Positions 47,471-60,066 of a stretch of DNA of 64,000 bases are shown one piece after another. The DNA comes from Pelargonium x hortorum (Eukaryota > Streptophyta > Magnoliopsida > Geraniales > Geraniaceae), in NCBI GenBank assembly GCA_036897525.1, contig JAYMTJ010000042.1:1-64000 (forward strand), in the 5' to 3' direction. The notes under the pieces were generated by a model. That model made no database searches. It was not told where the DNA came from and saw nothing but the letters and a program-made list of their open reading frames with translations. The position numbers and the translations under genes were made by a program. The first letter of the stretch is position 1. Every line of letters begins with the position of its first letter.

Positions 47471-50400
47471 TGAACTTAACCCTTTTTAAGAATTCCACTT
47501 CGTTAACTGGATCGGAAAGACAAGCTTTACTTTAGTCTCTAACGCTCTCTTATTCCCTAACAAAATCTTTCTTTTTATTATTGTCTGGAATGGGAACCCT
47601 AGAAAACAATAGGAATGCAAAACCACTCTGTTCTTCGCCTTTCTAGTTCATTACTATTTGTTAATAGGATTAAGATAGCTTACAGGTACGTACGGGAGAC
47701 CTTCATTAGCTACTGGGGTTCTAATCTCATTATGTATACCCAGTCTTGTCCTAGTAGAGAGAGAAACCCATCTTCCGTTTCATACCTAAACTTTTGTTTT
47801 CTATTTCCTTGTGACTGACTCACTTTAATTGGATCAGAAAGATAAGGAACAAGAATACATTCATTATCTTGTGAACTCCTGTGCCTGACAGGTTCTGGAA
47901 ATGTTGAGTTAGGATTATCACATTAGCCAGCTTATTCAAATCAAAGACTGGCTTTCAAAAGGAGGGTTTAGACCCCCATAACTCAAGATTGAAGGGAATA
48001 CTTTGTTCTTTGTATAGTAGTAATGCCAAGTCGGAATACAAATTCCATAGTACCTAGTAGCTGCAACCTTTGGACTAAGATAGTACATAACATTTCTGGC
48101 ATTGTTAGATTTATGGAGGCTGGCTAGGAGGTATTAGAACCCAGGTGGTTTGTTAGTTGGGTCCTAAAGCAAGATCAACTCTCAAGACAACAGAAATTGG
48201 TGAGTTCCTTCTTAGGCAAGAGATGCGTTTTGGGTTAGTAATAGACTGTAACAATATTACCTAAGACTTCATTCATTACCATCTTAGGGTTAGGAATGTA
48301 CAGAATGATGCACAATTCAGTCTCAATATTTGATCTAAGGAGACCTTTTTTCTTTTCTAATCATATTTATGACCAAGTTGGTGAATGCTAGTAAGGCTCA
48401 GGTTAATAAGATTCATTACATACAAAAACCCTAAATATTATCAAGGAATGCCTTTTATCTGTACTTCACAGGTACTCAGTATGTACATTTAATTCATAAA
48501 ATGTGGAATTTCCTAGATTTCATTACGGACCTCCAGATGCCCTTCAACTACTATAACTAGTATGCTTTAGAATAGATTCTCTTTCCATTTTATTTTATCT
48601 ATTTAGCGAGATCCCTAAAAGCAAAACAGGACATAAAAAAAAGCGAATCCCCTTAATGTTAAAGCTCAGGTTGACTAATTCAGGAATTCTGACTCTTACG
48701 CTAAAAGCCCTATAGCTACCTTACAGAAAACTATCCTATCTATTTCCTAAGATTTCCAGAGTTAACTATCAAAAACACAAGAACCTGTCTTCCTGGGTTA
48801 AAGTACACCCATTCTTTCTAAAACCATATCTCCGAAACTGCTTTACTTAAATACCCTTTTTTTTGCTAAAGCCCTGGAATCCTTCTTTACCTACCGAACA
48901 CTATCCCTTGTCAGCAGCATAAACTCTTGCAATACCATCAACTCAAGTAAGGTTCCTATTTACTCTAAAAAGTTATTAACTACTAAACAGATGTGCTATT
49001 AAGGAATTACCCAAACTGCAGATAAATGGCATTCTAGATAGAAACTTTTTTGGGGGTTATTTTCTTAAGAAGTCAGTGATAGAAAAAAGTGGTAAGAGTT
49101 AGGTTTTTCAAGAAGGATTCCACTAATTAATGAGTGGTTTAGATCTTTCAGGTTTTAGGAAGTTCCTTTGAATATTCCACACTTTATTCACGACTAAGAA
49201 ACCACCAAGACTCCTTTAAATTAAAAGCGGGGGCTTTGTATTTTTCTTTTTATATTGGCAAATCCGCGGTTCTTGTTATCGTACTATAATAGAGCTGAAA
49301 TCACTTGTTCACAAGATTGTATATTCTTTAAAGAGTTAAACAGGAAATTTTAATCCTCTCTTATTTATTGAAAGAAGAACTCCTCTTACTTTCAACGAGA
49401 GCTTCTGACTCAAAAGTTCTATACTATAATTATAGCTAGAATTCCGCTGTGCCTCCACTAAGTATGTTGTACTTGCCTTGGAATATAGCCTTACCTTACG
49501 CGAGTCCTGTGGAATCTTTTATTTTAAGTAAAATGTCGGGCAGTCCCTATGAGGTGTATGCAAGAGTTCGGATCTCTCTTTTGACTCGCGAGATAAACAT
49601 TATAAAGAAAAAAAACCTACCTAACTAGGGATACCCGTTTGCGTATATACTATCTGTACCGAGAATCCGAGTAAAAGAAGGAGGACACTTAGTTGCCCCC
49701 TAATAACGCTATTTAGTAATTAAGGAATGCTTGAGTCAAAATTAGCCAAGGGTGTATAAGTCGAAAGGTACAAAATAACAAAGGCATAGGAAGACTCTAG
49801 TAGTAAGGAAAGCGTGCTTTCATTCAAATTAAACATTAAAGTCTCTTAATCAGTAGTAATGTACCAATATTCATTTCATTATGAAAGTCTTTGAATCTCT
49901 TTTTTTAAGCAGCTATGAAGATAAGGGAGGCTTTTTTAGGTGGAATAATAAATCAGCAATGAGGGACCCGTACTACCTTTTAATGCTTAGATAGCGCTTT
50001 GGTACCCTTTCTTCTACTATACAAAAGGACATTAGCAAGAATACTATACTAGACCGGTTCTGCTTACAAGCAAGAGACTGTGTTCTTATTCTTAACGGTT
50101 CCTGAAGAGAGTTATAAACTAGAGGTTTCTAGAATCTAAGCTTGATAAAGAAATAGAATCAGGTTTCCTATATCCATTAGACTAAGAATGTTACTATCCA
50201 AAACCAACTTCTCAAAGGATCAAAAGGTATGAAATGACTTTTCTTCTTAGACTAGTTAGACTAGAATCGGTTTCTATATTATCTAGCTGTCACTTAATCG
50301 GATTTAGCATCAAGTACTTCGCAATACAAAGCCTAATCACACTCCTTTACAGTCCATTAATTATAGGAATCGAGCTCTCTAAGAAAGAAAGGTGTTTATG

Positions 50401-51114
50401 TTATTCCTTTCCCGGCGTAGTCTGTTACAGGTTTACAAGGTAGATAAGAAATAGAATCTGTTATATTAGCTTGACATGCATCCATTAGTTCCACTCGCTT
50501 ACCATTAAGATTAAGAGTTAGGATTAACACCTTTTTATTTGCTTTCAATCCCTGATGTTGAGATCTAAGCATATGTTCTAAACAGGAATCTGATAAAGTG
50601 TCATACTTACACACAAGTCAACTAACCTTGGGTCTAGATTGACCTTCGACAGCTAAGCTACAAGAGCCTACTGCTTTGGACTTCCCTTCTTTAGAATCAG
50701 TTTCAGTTCTTTACAGCTTTACAAGAACCCAGAATACATTATCGGAATCCCTTATTTAAATATTTACTCAAAACAGGTACTCATTGAATGAAGCAATTCT
50801 TTAATTTAACACCCTTTAACTCCTAGGAATCTAGAAATCCCTAACCTAAATTCAGTACTAGAAAATGAGGAAATTACAAGTTATTAAAGAAAGAAAAGTG
50901 CTTGGACTGCATAGAGAACTCCACACGACTAGCATGCAACAAAGGACTTCCCTGATGCGAATACAAAAAAAACCCTGGATACAAAATACAGAAACAAAAG
51001 CCAATCAGTTCTCCTCAATCCATTAGCTGCACTCCTTAGCAGAACCTTCTCTCCTAAACTTTCCTAGTCCTAGTTAGCATTACCTCATGACAAGAACTAA
51101 GAGCTACAATTATC

Positions 51115-51209
51115 CAGAAGAACTAAACTAAGACAATAGAATTTTTTTTAGTTCGGTATAGAAAACCCAGAATTAGTACAACCTGAAAAGTACCTCAATT
51201 GATAGGTTA
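51115..51209 (+). repeat. Diverged duplication in type C, copy 1
   Basis: CAGAAGAACTA, then GACAATA, TAGTTCGGT, ATTAGTACAAC, AAAGTACCTCAATTGATAGG, TTA. The same order of blocks is seen at 52502-52586 with substitutions and small gaps. Both are on the plus strand, 1.4 kb apart. Confidence 0.6.
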
Positions 51210-52501
51210 TAACAAGCAAGCAAGCAAGAGGGATTTAGAGTCAAATTCTGTATTCTGTTATGTTCCTTCAATGTCAAACTAACAGGAAATTCTATAAGTA
51301 TATAAGTAATTGCCCCTCAGTCCCTAGCTTTACAAGTGATTCTATTTCGACTTCATTTCCAGGCTAAACTAAAGATAGAGTTACAGGCGCTTACACATAT
51401 TGAAGAACTAATACAAGATATGCATGCCTTGTTTCCATAATTCTTTAACTCGAGGCTTTACAATATCTATACAGAGCTACCTAAGCAGCTTTCCCTTTAA
51501 CTGGCTTTCCAAAGACAAGAAATTTCCCTCTTAATTAAGAGAATATCATAGCTTAGGAATCTACTCTCTTTACAAATAATACCCCAGGAATTCGAATTTA
51601 GTTAGAATACTTTACCAGCTAAACAGAATTCTCGGTATCAAGCTCTGGAGATCTCTTACAACAAGGAAAAAAACCCTTTTTTTTTTTAAGAAAAGAATAC
51701 TATCTTTATCTTGTGTGTGAACTCTTTCCTAAAATAGTATAAGAGTTACAGGAATAAGATTAAGAATTATGATTGAACATGTGCTCCAACTAAGAGTTCT
51801 TACTTTATTTAGTATTGTATCCAGTAAAAGCTAAATAAAAGTTCCTAATCTCAAAGGAAAGGACTCTCAAATCTACTCTCAAAAGGACTTTAGCTGAAAG
51901 TGCTTACAAGCTACAAAGAATTAAGTTTCTCTCCTCTCTGAAAGACTAAGGGGGTATAGGTATAGGAATATCGGGTCTAAGGAAAGCCCCTATAGTTTAA
52001 GTGACTTATTTCCCTTACAGGAATTTCTAAGATTAAGAATACTGGATCTGTCTATTACCTTTTCTCCCTGTTAGATCGGAAAGCACTCTCTTTAAGACTC
52101 TGATCTATCTACTCTATCTCCTAGCTTTCACTTCCTAAGAGTTTAGCAACACTGTCTATCTGCTTAGAATCTGTTATCCCATTTTAACCGGCAATTCTAA
52201 TCCTGTAGCTACAATAATCTATCTGTTATAAATTATCTGAACTCCTTTACTTTGATATCCCATTCGAACAAAGAAACTGGTTAGAACAAACTAAACTAAC
52301 TTTACAGAAGGGAATCCGTTTCAGTCTTTAACATCTTTAGCAAACTCCTTTAGCAGCAAGCAATCCCTGGAGCTACTAGAATACAATGAAAAGGTTCAAT
52401 AAGAATCCGGTTTAGAAAGAAAGATTCAAAAGGTCAAAAGGGAAAAAGGGTATCTCAAAACAAAGAATAGAATAGAATCTTGTGAACATCTTTTGCTTAC
52501 A

Positions 52502-52586
52502 CAGAAGAACTACTACAATATTCTAGTTCGGTTAGGAAGATATTAGTGCAACTTACCAGAAAAAAAGTACCTCTATTGACAGGTTA
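52502..52586 (+). repeat. Diverged duplication in type C, copy 2
   Basis: CAGAAGAACTA, ACAATA, TAGTTCGGT, ATTAGTGCAAC, AAAGTACCTCTATTGACAGG, TTA: colinear with 51115-51209. Differences in about a fifth of positions plus gaps suggest an old event. Confidence 0.6.
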
Positions 52587-54526
52587 GGTACTCAATCCAC
52601 CTTTAGCAGTTTTAGCAACATCATCCCCATTAGAACAATTAACTCCTTTCAAGACAAGATAGTGCAACACTTGCGACTGCTACTTAATATCTGGAACTTC
52701 TAAGAATAAGAATACAGGAACACCCCTAAACAAATAGAATTCAGTTTCTGTCTTTAGCTTAATAGAACTAAATTGTAGAACTCATTGTCAAGCTCTCCTA
52801 TACCTACAGTTTACATACTAGCCAAAGAACAGGAAGTTACTGTCTAGAATAGCTTTTATTGCCAGTTCGGGTACCACGCCACCTCTTTATTTAATTAAGC
52901 TAAGCTGTTTGTAGTACATTTGACTCGGAAACCCTTATGATTGCCTATAAAACCTATCAATTTAGGACTTTAGAATCAAAAAAAAAGCCCTGGACCTTTC
53001 TTTCTTTAGTTTACTTTAAGGCGCAAAGCCCTCTTGTCCCCTGCTTTTATCGTATAGGAGGATACAAACTTAGTAGAGCGTTGAGTAAATCAATATTACC
53101 GAGTAAACAACTCTTGGTTACGAGGTTAGGGCAAAATAGTTTATTGAGAGTACATACTTACACTATAACAACATAAATACAAAACAGGTTCTAAAAATCT
53201 TCAATTCTTTCTATATCCCTAAAATCTTTACTATCAGGACCTGGAAACACCAGAAAACCTTGGGAAACTCTTATAAATAAAATCTTTGAATTGAAATCAC
53301 AGAAACAAAGGAACATGCAAAACCTTATTATTATTTGAAACCATTCTAGGGCCTTACCTCGTATTGATAGCAGCCTAACTCTTTGTAGCTTTTGTAGCTA
53401 GACTACTCTTATATACTTGGCTTGCCCAGTTAATTAATGTGAACCTGTACTTAAATAAGAATACAGAAGGGACTTTTAACAAATGACTTAGAAGCTCAGA
53501 ACTCCCTGATTATACAGCCTTTAAAGTCCTAATTGTATACGGGTTTCTCTCCTCTTTATATTACTACCGGGAAGAAGACTTACTATAAAACTGATACTGT
53601 CTATAAAGGAGTCCATTTCAAGAGCTTTGGCTGAGTACCCTTCATTTGCTTGGCTTGACCTGCTAAGATAGGCTATATTTATATTGAGATACTCTATTCT
53701 TCATCTTCCTTCTTATCTTAGTTCTATACCTAGGTTATAAAGAAGACCTTAGAATGGGATTTTATACTCTTTCTTGGCAGTACCTTGGGGGTTCAGATGA
53801 CAGGAATTGCATTGACTGGTTACTGAGACTGATTTAGAGGTATTCCAGTTTATAGGTAAGAGTTAGGCTGTCGAAGATGGGTTTAGGTTCTACAGACTCC
53901 AAGGTTGGGAATTAGTTTCTTGTTCTTCAGGAAGATATTCTAATAGAAGCGTTTCCGTTGTAGGAGGTAGTTCTAGTTTGGGAATCTGTTCTAGGTTTGA
54001 GTTCAAGATTTCTGACTAGTTCTTCTCTATTGTATCTATCGCAAGCACCAATAGAATCCATTTCTGTTATCCACAAATTCTTTTACCAGCAATTCAGATA
54101 CTGTGCAGGCTTTATCAAGGAAGGTATTATGAGTTCGGTTGAGAAGAAAGAACTGACTTAAGAGAGTGTTCCTCAGTTTCCATGACCCACTTGACACCAT
54201 CGACAGGTATTGAGACTTTACAATCATTAACAGTTGAAAGAGCTTTCCAAGAGAATGTTCATAGTTTGTGTTGGGTTCATCAGTTTCCTTTACAGCAATT
54301 CCATCATAAGCATTAGATCTTCCAAAGAGAGCTCAAAAGCATTCTATTAGTTAGAATTGATCGACTTGCAATACATACATTTTTCTATAGTGTCTAATTA
54401 CAACACTCTTCGAGCTATATATACATCCAATTGAAATGAGTTGAATAATGAGAGTTTTGTTAATAACTGATAAGAACTCTTTCCATTGAACCTTCATTTC
54501 TATACAATCATTTATAGATAGACCTA

Positions 54527-54721
54527 CTACGGAGGTACTATATTCTTAGGATCCATATTAGAGTCTTTATTCTGTTGTTCTATATTAGAATCTATATTCT
54601 TAGGAGGATCCTTCTTACTTGGAGGTTGTTCTTTGAGTTCAATCACTTTACCAGTCTCATCTTTAGCTAATTCTGGTTTGATGGGTTGCACTTTGAGCAC
54701 TTGATTCATGGGTTCGCTCAC
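54527..54721 (-). CDS. Candidate hydrophilic ORF, Lys/Pro/Asn-rich
   Basis: The frame is open on the minus strand, with a possible GTG start at 54721 and the first ATG four codons later, giving a 60-residue product that ends at TAG. Residue use is unlike the Leu/Phe/Ser-rich frames elsewhere: MNQVLKVQPIKPELAKDETG, then KEQPPSKKDPPKNIDSN, then EQQNKDSNMDPKNIVPP. DPPKNIDSNI and DSNMDPKNI form an internal repeat, visible also in the DNA. The composition resembles a disordered linker or tail. It may be a fragment of a larger lost protein, or an accident of a local DNA repeat. I know no family match. Confidence 0.18.
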   Translation of the reverse strand: MSEPMNQVLKVQPIKPELAKDETGKVIELKEQPPSKKDPPKNIDSNIEQQNKDSNMDPKNIVPP

Positions 54722-57637
54722 TCTTTCTATACTATAATAGCATCTTCTAGTTTGAAGTTTGAGGATCTATTAGACCTTCAATCACTTTATTATGAGGATC
54801 CTCTAAGAAGTCAGTCACAGTAATTTAATGTACTCTACTATCTCCTTAACAAGAAAGTGTAGCTCGAAACCAAGTGCAGCTTGTATTCTATTATTCTGTA
54901 ACTCTTGTCAGCTTAAAGGTCCTCTCTCAATTCCCTCACCTTCTAAGCTTACCTTCTTTCTAGACTAAGATGGAACATTAAGAAGTCCTTCCCTGGTAAT
55001 TCAATGCTAACGTCTATTTCAACACCTTATAACACCCAACGCATATCTTAACAAGGTACTCTGAATGCCCTAACAAGCCTCCTTTTCTTGAAATCCCTGC
55101 CAAGGAAGTGTCTTCTGCTAGCTCTAAGGAAAGCTGGGAAGGCTAAACTCAAGGCGATTTTCTAGCTTTCTTGCATATGTCCTGTATCCGGCTTTTAGGT
55201 GGGGTTTCCATTCCAGATAGTGACTAAAGATTTTAAGAGAATTGAAGCTAAAGTAAGAACTTGTTATCATGAATTCGTTAAGAGTGCAGAAGGGGTTTTT
55301 CCCTAGGAGTTAGCTTAACTAAACAGGAATTCTAGTTATAAGGAAGTCTACGAGTTTACTAAAGAAAAAAATGACCCGCTTGAGAGGTACGAAGTACAAG
55401 TAAGAAGAGTTTCAAATAACGAGGATAAGATATTATAGGGTTTTAGAAGAAGGGTGGTCCTTAGCCAGTTAGCGCTTAAGATTAGTTGTGGTAATAAATT
55501 GTTTTCAGTTCTTAACTCAATAAAAAGTCTTTTCTCTTAATAAGCCGTCTCCGTCTTGGGAACTTAATAGCTATATTTTATTTGGTTTATTTACTTTTAC
55601 TGGAAAAGAATCGCTTTAGTTATTCCCTAGCATCTTTTTTATTCTGAAAATTGGAAGCAGGGGAACAAAAAACCTTTATAAAAGAAGTCTTGCCTTTTAA
55701 CTTCGAGTAAATAAAGGAGCACCACATAAGCTATTTATACAATATAAAAAACGTTAGCCTAACTAGAACTACTGCGCCTTTATATCTATATCTTTTGATT
55801 TGACAGGAAACTCTAACTGAATCCGTTTAAGAGAATTTCGGCTTATAAAACAAAGTGTCTGGAACCACATATTTAAATAGACTTTCAAAGACATAAAACC
55901 TCTGATAGTCTCCTTATAGCCAAAAAACATTGTAAATGTTAAGCAGGATCCCCACTTTATAGTTTAGAGCGAGCTTAAAAAAAAAAGATATGAAATCTGT
56001 TGTGTGACATTTCCTTTGACAGTAAAATAGAATTAATAAAGAGTCCGCCTGTATTGTATGTAGTAGATAAGATACTCGCGAGATAGTTGAAATAGAGTGT
56101 GAGTATGGGGTTACCCTAAACTAAAATTGCTTGCCTCGAGCTAAAAGTGGATACTCTTGGTACCGAAATTCACGATAACATGTTGTTGACTCTTAAAACC
56201 GGATGCTTTCTTTATCCCAGGATAACTTTCAAAAAAAAATCTAGGGAAAAAGGGATCTACTCATATGCTGAATAGCTACGAGGAGTAAGGCAAATATATT
56301 CACAACTAACTATATGTATTTGGCTTAATACTGCATACCTTTACAGAGCTTTTATTTACTTTTTAGACAAAACAAGAAAAGTACTACAGGATTCCTTCTT
56401 CATCGCGTAAGTACCTTTGTTTGATATTTGATATACTATATATTAGGATTAGGCAAACGATGAGTGAGAATTGAGAAGGCAAATGGGGTTTAAGCTAAAA
56501 TAATTCTAATTAATTATATAGAATTCTGTTGGATAGCTTGCTAATTTAAGGAGGACTTACTTACGTAATATACGAAAATATGTTACCGTTACTTTTCGTT
56601 AAATTGCTTTGGATATTCAGATTTCTTGTTTGCCAGAATATTTGAATCTAGCTACTAAATCCCGAACGTATAATATTAAGAGTAATCATACACATTCCTA
56701 CTTCATAGCTTCGAATCATATCAAGAACAAGAAAAAAATAGGGATTCTTTAAGCAGGTTATCCCGTAAAATTGTAGCAATCAGTTCTTACTGAAATTTTG
56801 TTTAAACACTGCTTTGAATACTCCTGGGGAAATCGAAGGCAGTTTTTCCGATTCCTTAACTAGGAAACATAAGGATCCTATCTGTTAAGTACTAGACCTC
56901 GGAAATAACAAACAATAGAAAGAGCTTCTAATATTTTCTTTGCTATGCCCCGCTTTTTTAAGACCCTTAAAGATTTTTTGTTGGCTGGTTGTATTTGGTT
57001 TGTACTGGAATAAAAGAAATTCTTTAGGTTTAAGTATCCATGAAGGAATCAAAGCGTACCCCTTATTATTTTCTAATTATTTCCTAGTAATTACATTCGC
57101 GAGAAATTGACTTAATCTACTAGCTAGACCTAAAAACCCCGCTTTCAAACGTGACAGGAGGGGGTTCTGAGTACAGAGTAATGAAAGATAATATAGTTTT
57201 TTTTATCTAAATGCTTTCTTAAATGACAATTACATATAAAGAGTTCATTCTTTGAAGTCTTTTGTAGCTAATTAAAGAGTCTAATCCTAAAAGAATCTCT
57301 ATCCAAGGTGTCAAGAACCCATAGACCGGGGTGTAGTTTTTTGTCACTCTTAGCCGAAGTCATAATGATAAGCTTATCAAGAAAACTTTCAATTCTTTCT
57401 TAATGAAGCTGCTTCGAAAAACTCCGCGGGCATAAATGAAAGGGATACCCGCTTAGGACTTCCGCGTAAACCCTCTATTTTATTATCACCCTTTAACTTT
57501 CTTTGTAAGTACCTTATTAATGTTCCATTATTACAAAAAGAGGCCCTTACTTTAGTTTGTACTAACTTTTATGGACAAATTCTATAAAAAAAATTACAGC
57601 CGATTTTTTTCTTAAGCTTCTTCCTTTAAATATAGCA

Positions 57638-57692
57638 CTAAGTCGACTTGAACCTATGGGATTTTACTAGGATTCGTTTGCTCTACCACGGA
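57638..57692 (-). pseudogene. tRNA-like remnant B
   Basis: On the minus strand CCGTGGTAGAGC is followed after 25 bases by GGTTCAAGTCGACTTA. It is colinear with remnant A at 11869-11925, sharing GTGGTAGAGC and CATAGGTTCAAGT exactly. As in A, the anticodon and T stems do not pair. The two look like diverged descendants of one tRNA-like sequence. The anticodon and identity cannot be read. Confidence 0.3.
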
Positions 57693-60051
57693 TCTTTCTT
57701 TTATAAATTATTGTTTTCATTCTTCATAGGAACTATATTGGCATTGGCGGCTAGAATTTTTCATTTTTTAGTTGATAGAGTTGATGATAGAGTTGAAACT
57801 AGAATTCCACCATATTGTTACACAAAATTCTTTTAGACTGCACAGACGAGTATTCTAACCTAACCTACAATTTCCTTAAGCGAAGCTCCTAATTTGCGAG
57901 GTAAGCTATTACGATTCTTAGATTATTTCTGGGATATCTGAAATTATGCCTAACAAAAAAAACCCTTTTTTATCTTAATAAGTAGCCCTCTACTCTAAAG
58001 TTAAAAAAAAAATGAGAACTTATAAAAAAAAGGATGCAAGTAAAAAGACTACATTATATTGAGTCTAGGTAGAAAGCCTATGTATATATGAATTTTATGA
58101 ATAAGTCAGAGCCCTTATACATTACATACTTTCGAATAAAACCTTAAGCCTTGTTCAGAAGTTCTTACTCTTACTAAGAAATTGACCGAGTTATATATAA
58201 TACTAGAAAGCGGGAATTTGGTTCACTACTTTCGTCGTAGTCAAAAGAAGTCTCTTTTCTAGACAATAGCGGGAGCTTTTTTAGCCCTTTAGGAAATTCC
58301 CTATAGAGGAGAATTAATGAAAGGAGCAAGATCAAAAAAGTAGGGAACTAACTTACTCGATCTAAGTCAAAAGCGGCTTAGTGTAAGGTTAACTTTACAA
58401 AGACTATAAAGCCTTTCCCTCCTTTCCGCTGTGTTCAGGTACAGAAACTCTCTCTCAAATATCTCTGCAATAACACAAGTAAGCCAAGAGCCCCTTAAAC
58501 TGATAGATAAGACAATACAACTAACTATAGAAAATATTATACTACAATACCCCTAACTCTTTACCCAGTTCTGTCATAAATAAGCCGAGTGTATCCCATA
58601 TATAATTTCTCCATAAGACACTCATTACTAGTACAAGATAGATAAAAGAAAGCTGACTTTCGACTTTCAGAAAACAAAAAGGAATTTTTATCAAACAAAT
58701 TCACAAGTACTTTTCAAGACCTCCGTTTCCTATTTAGGATTTTTTAAGTAAAGGCTTCTCCCAGCTAAAATTAAGTGATAATATAAGTTACAAGGAATTC
58801 TTCCATGTTTAAAGGGATTTGTTTTGTTTTATAAACTAAGTTCCTCTATTTTCATGCTACAAAGATTCTACTCCTTATCTAAAGGATTTATTCGTGAAAT
58901 GTTTTGTAGCGCTTAATCCATCTAAAACCTTCCCTAATTAGTAAGTTCGTACTAGTTTTTTTAATATAAACGAAACGGGGTAACAAATTAAGCTAAGCTT
59001 GCCTAGTCAATAAGGTAGTATAAGGAATACAAACAGGAACTTATAAGTGGGTGGGTTATTTATAAACTTTTTGTTTACAGTGATAGGGAAATCATTACTT
59101 CTTTCAGGTATTTTTTTCTATTGTAGAGGTTGGTATAGAACCAGATATTCCCTTAGTTTTTGTGCTTATGATAAGACCTAACTTTAAGGAATGAAGTGAA
59201 AGTCTGTCGTTATTGTTTGTTGTTACTGGGTATTTCTCTTTCATTCAGCTTTTTTTTACAAGATAAGGAATTGAAAACAGGCTAGAAGCTCCGTAAGACC
59301 ACTATTATTCGTAAGAAAGTGAAGCCAAAGTCATTAGAACAATACAAGACTGATATAGGTACAATATATACACTACAAATAAGTACGGGTATCCCTTTAC
59401 AAACAAGGTAAGTTTCTCTTTTACTCTTAGATTTCTTTCTCTCCTATTAGAGCCTAAGTCCTAAGAACAAGATATACATAGAACCCGGCTGCCCCAACTT
59501 TTCAAAGGAGTCCTTGCTCCGATCTAGCGTTCCGCTGCTTACTATACCAAATGATCTAAGACCGGCAGTACTTGTGTTCACCTTATGACAAAGTATTTTA
59601 GAAACCTGGAATATAATATTATAAAATGCTTATTTCCTCAAAATCAAGGGGATCCCTCTCTTCAAAATATTTAATCCCGTTATGAACCTATAGCTTTTCG
59701 GGTTAATAAAGGATCCACTATATACTGTATAAAGAATATGTACTGACAAAATAAAGCTCTGTATGAAACCCTTTTGCCAAAGAAAGTAAAATAAGGAAGC
59801 TGTCAAAAAAAATGTAGGAGAAAATTCTTTACACACCTTCTTTAGTTCTAGAGCTCTACTATTCCTGTACTTTAATTAGTTACTGGAAACACTTTAACCC
59901 CACTGATACTATTCTGTAACATTTTTCTTACTATCCGAAATTGAAAGGTATTTATTTTAGATTGGGGACCTTGAGAACTCAATGAGGGGCTTTGACATCT
60001 CAATCGCAGACGCTCCCGGTACTCAGATTTGCCTTAAATGAATCCATATAT

Positions 60052-60066
60052 AAAGGAGTCCCTTTT
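60052..60066. repeat. AAAGGAGTCCCTTTT near-palindrome, second copy
   Basis: Exactly the same 15 bases as at 2231-2245. Both copies are preceded by an ATAA-containing A/T stretch. AAAGG and CCTTT can pair around AGTC. Confidence 0.6.

Larger units (their letters stand above)
47470..55330. other. Type C spacer, second block
   Basis: The block has moderate AT richness and many recurring words, such as TCTTGTGAACTC-like strings near 47860 and 52478 and AAGAATACAGG-like strings. At least one diverged internal duplication (51115 and 52502) can be aligned. No known gene is seen. The one frame with distinctive residue use is at 54527-54721 on the minus strand. It looks like DNA built by repeated, now diverged, duplication. 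Confidence 0.55.

Noticed and set aside
53927-54061. 44-residue minus-strand frame beginning MDSIGACDRYNREELV
   Set aside because: The residue use is plausible, but it is short, has no recognised motif and overlaps another frame (54036-54227) of equal plausibility.
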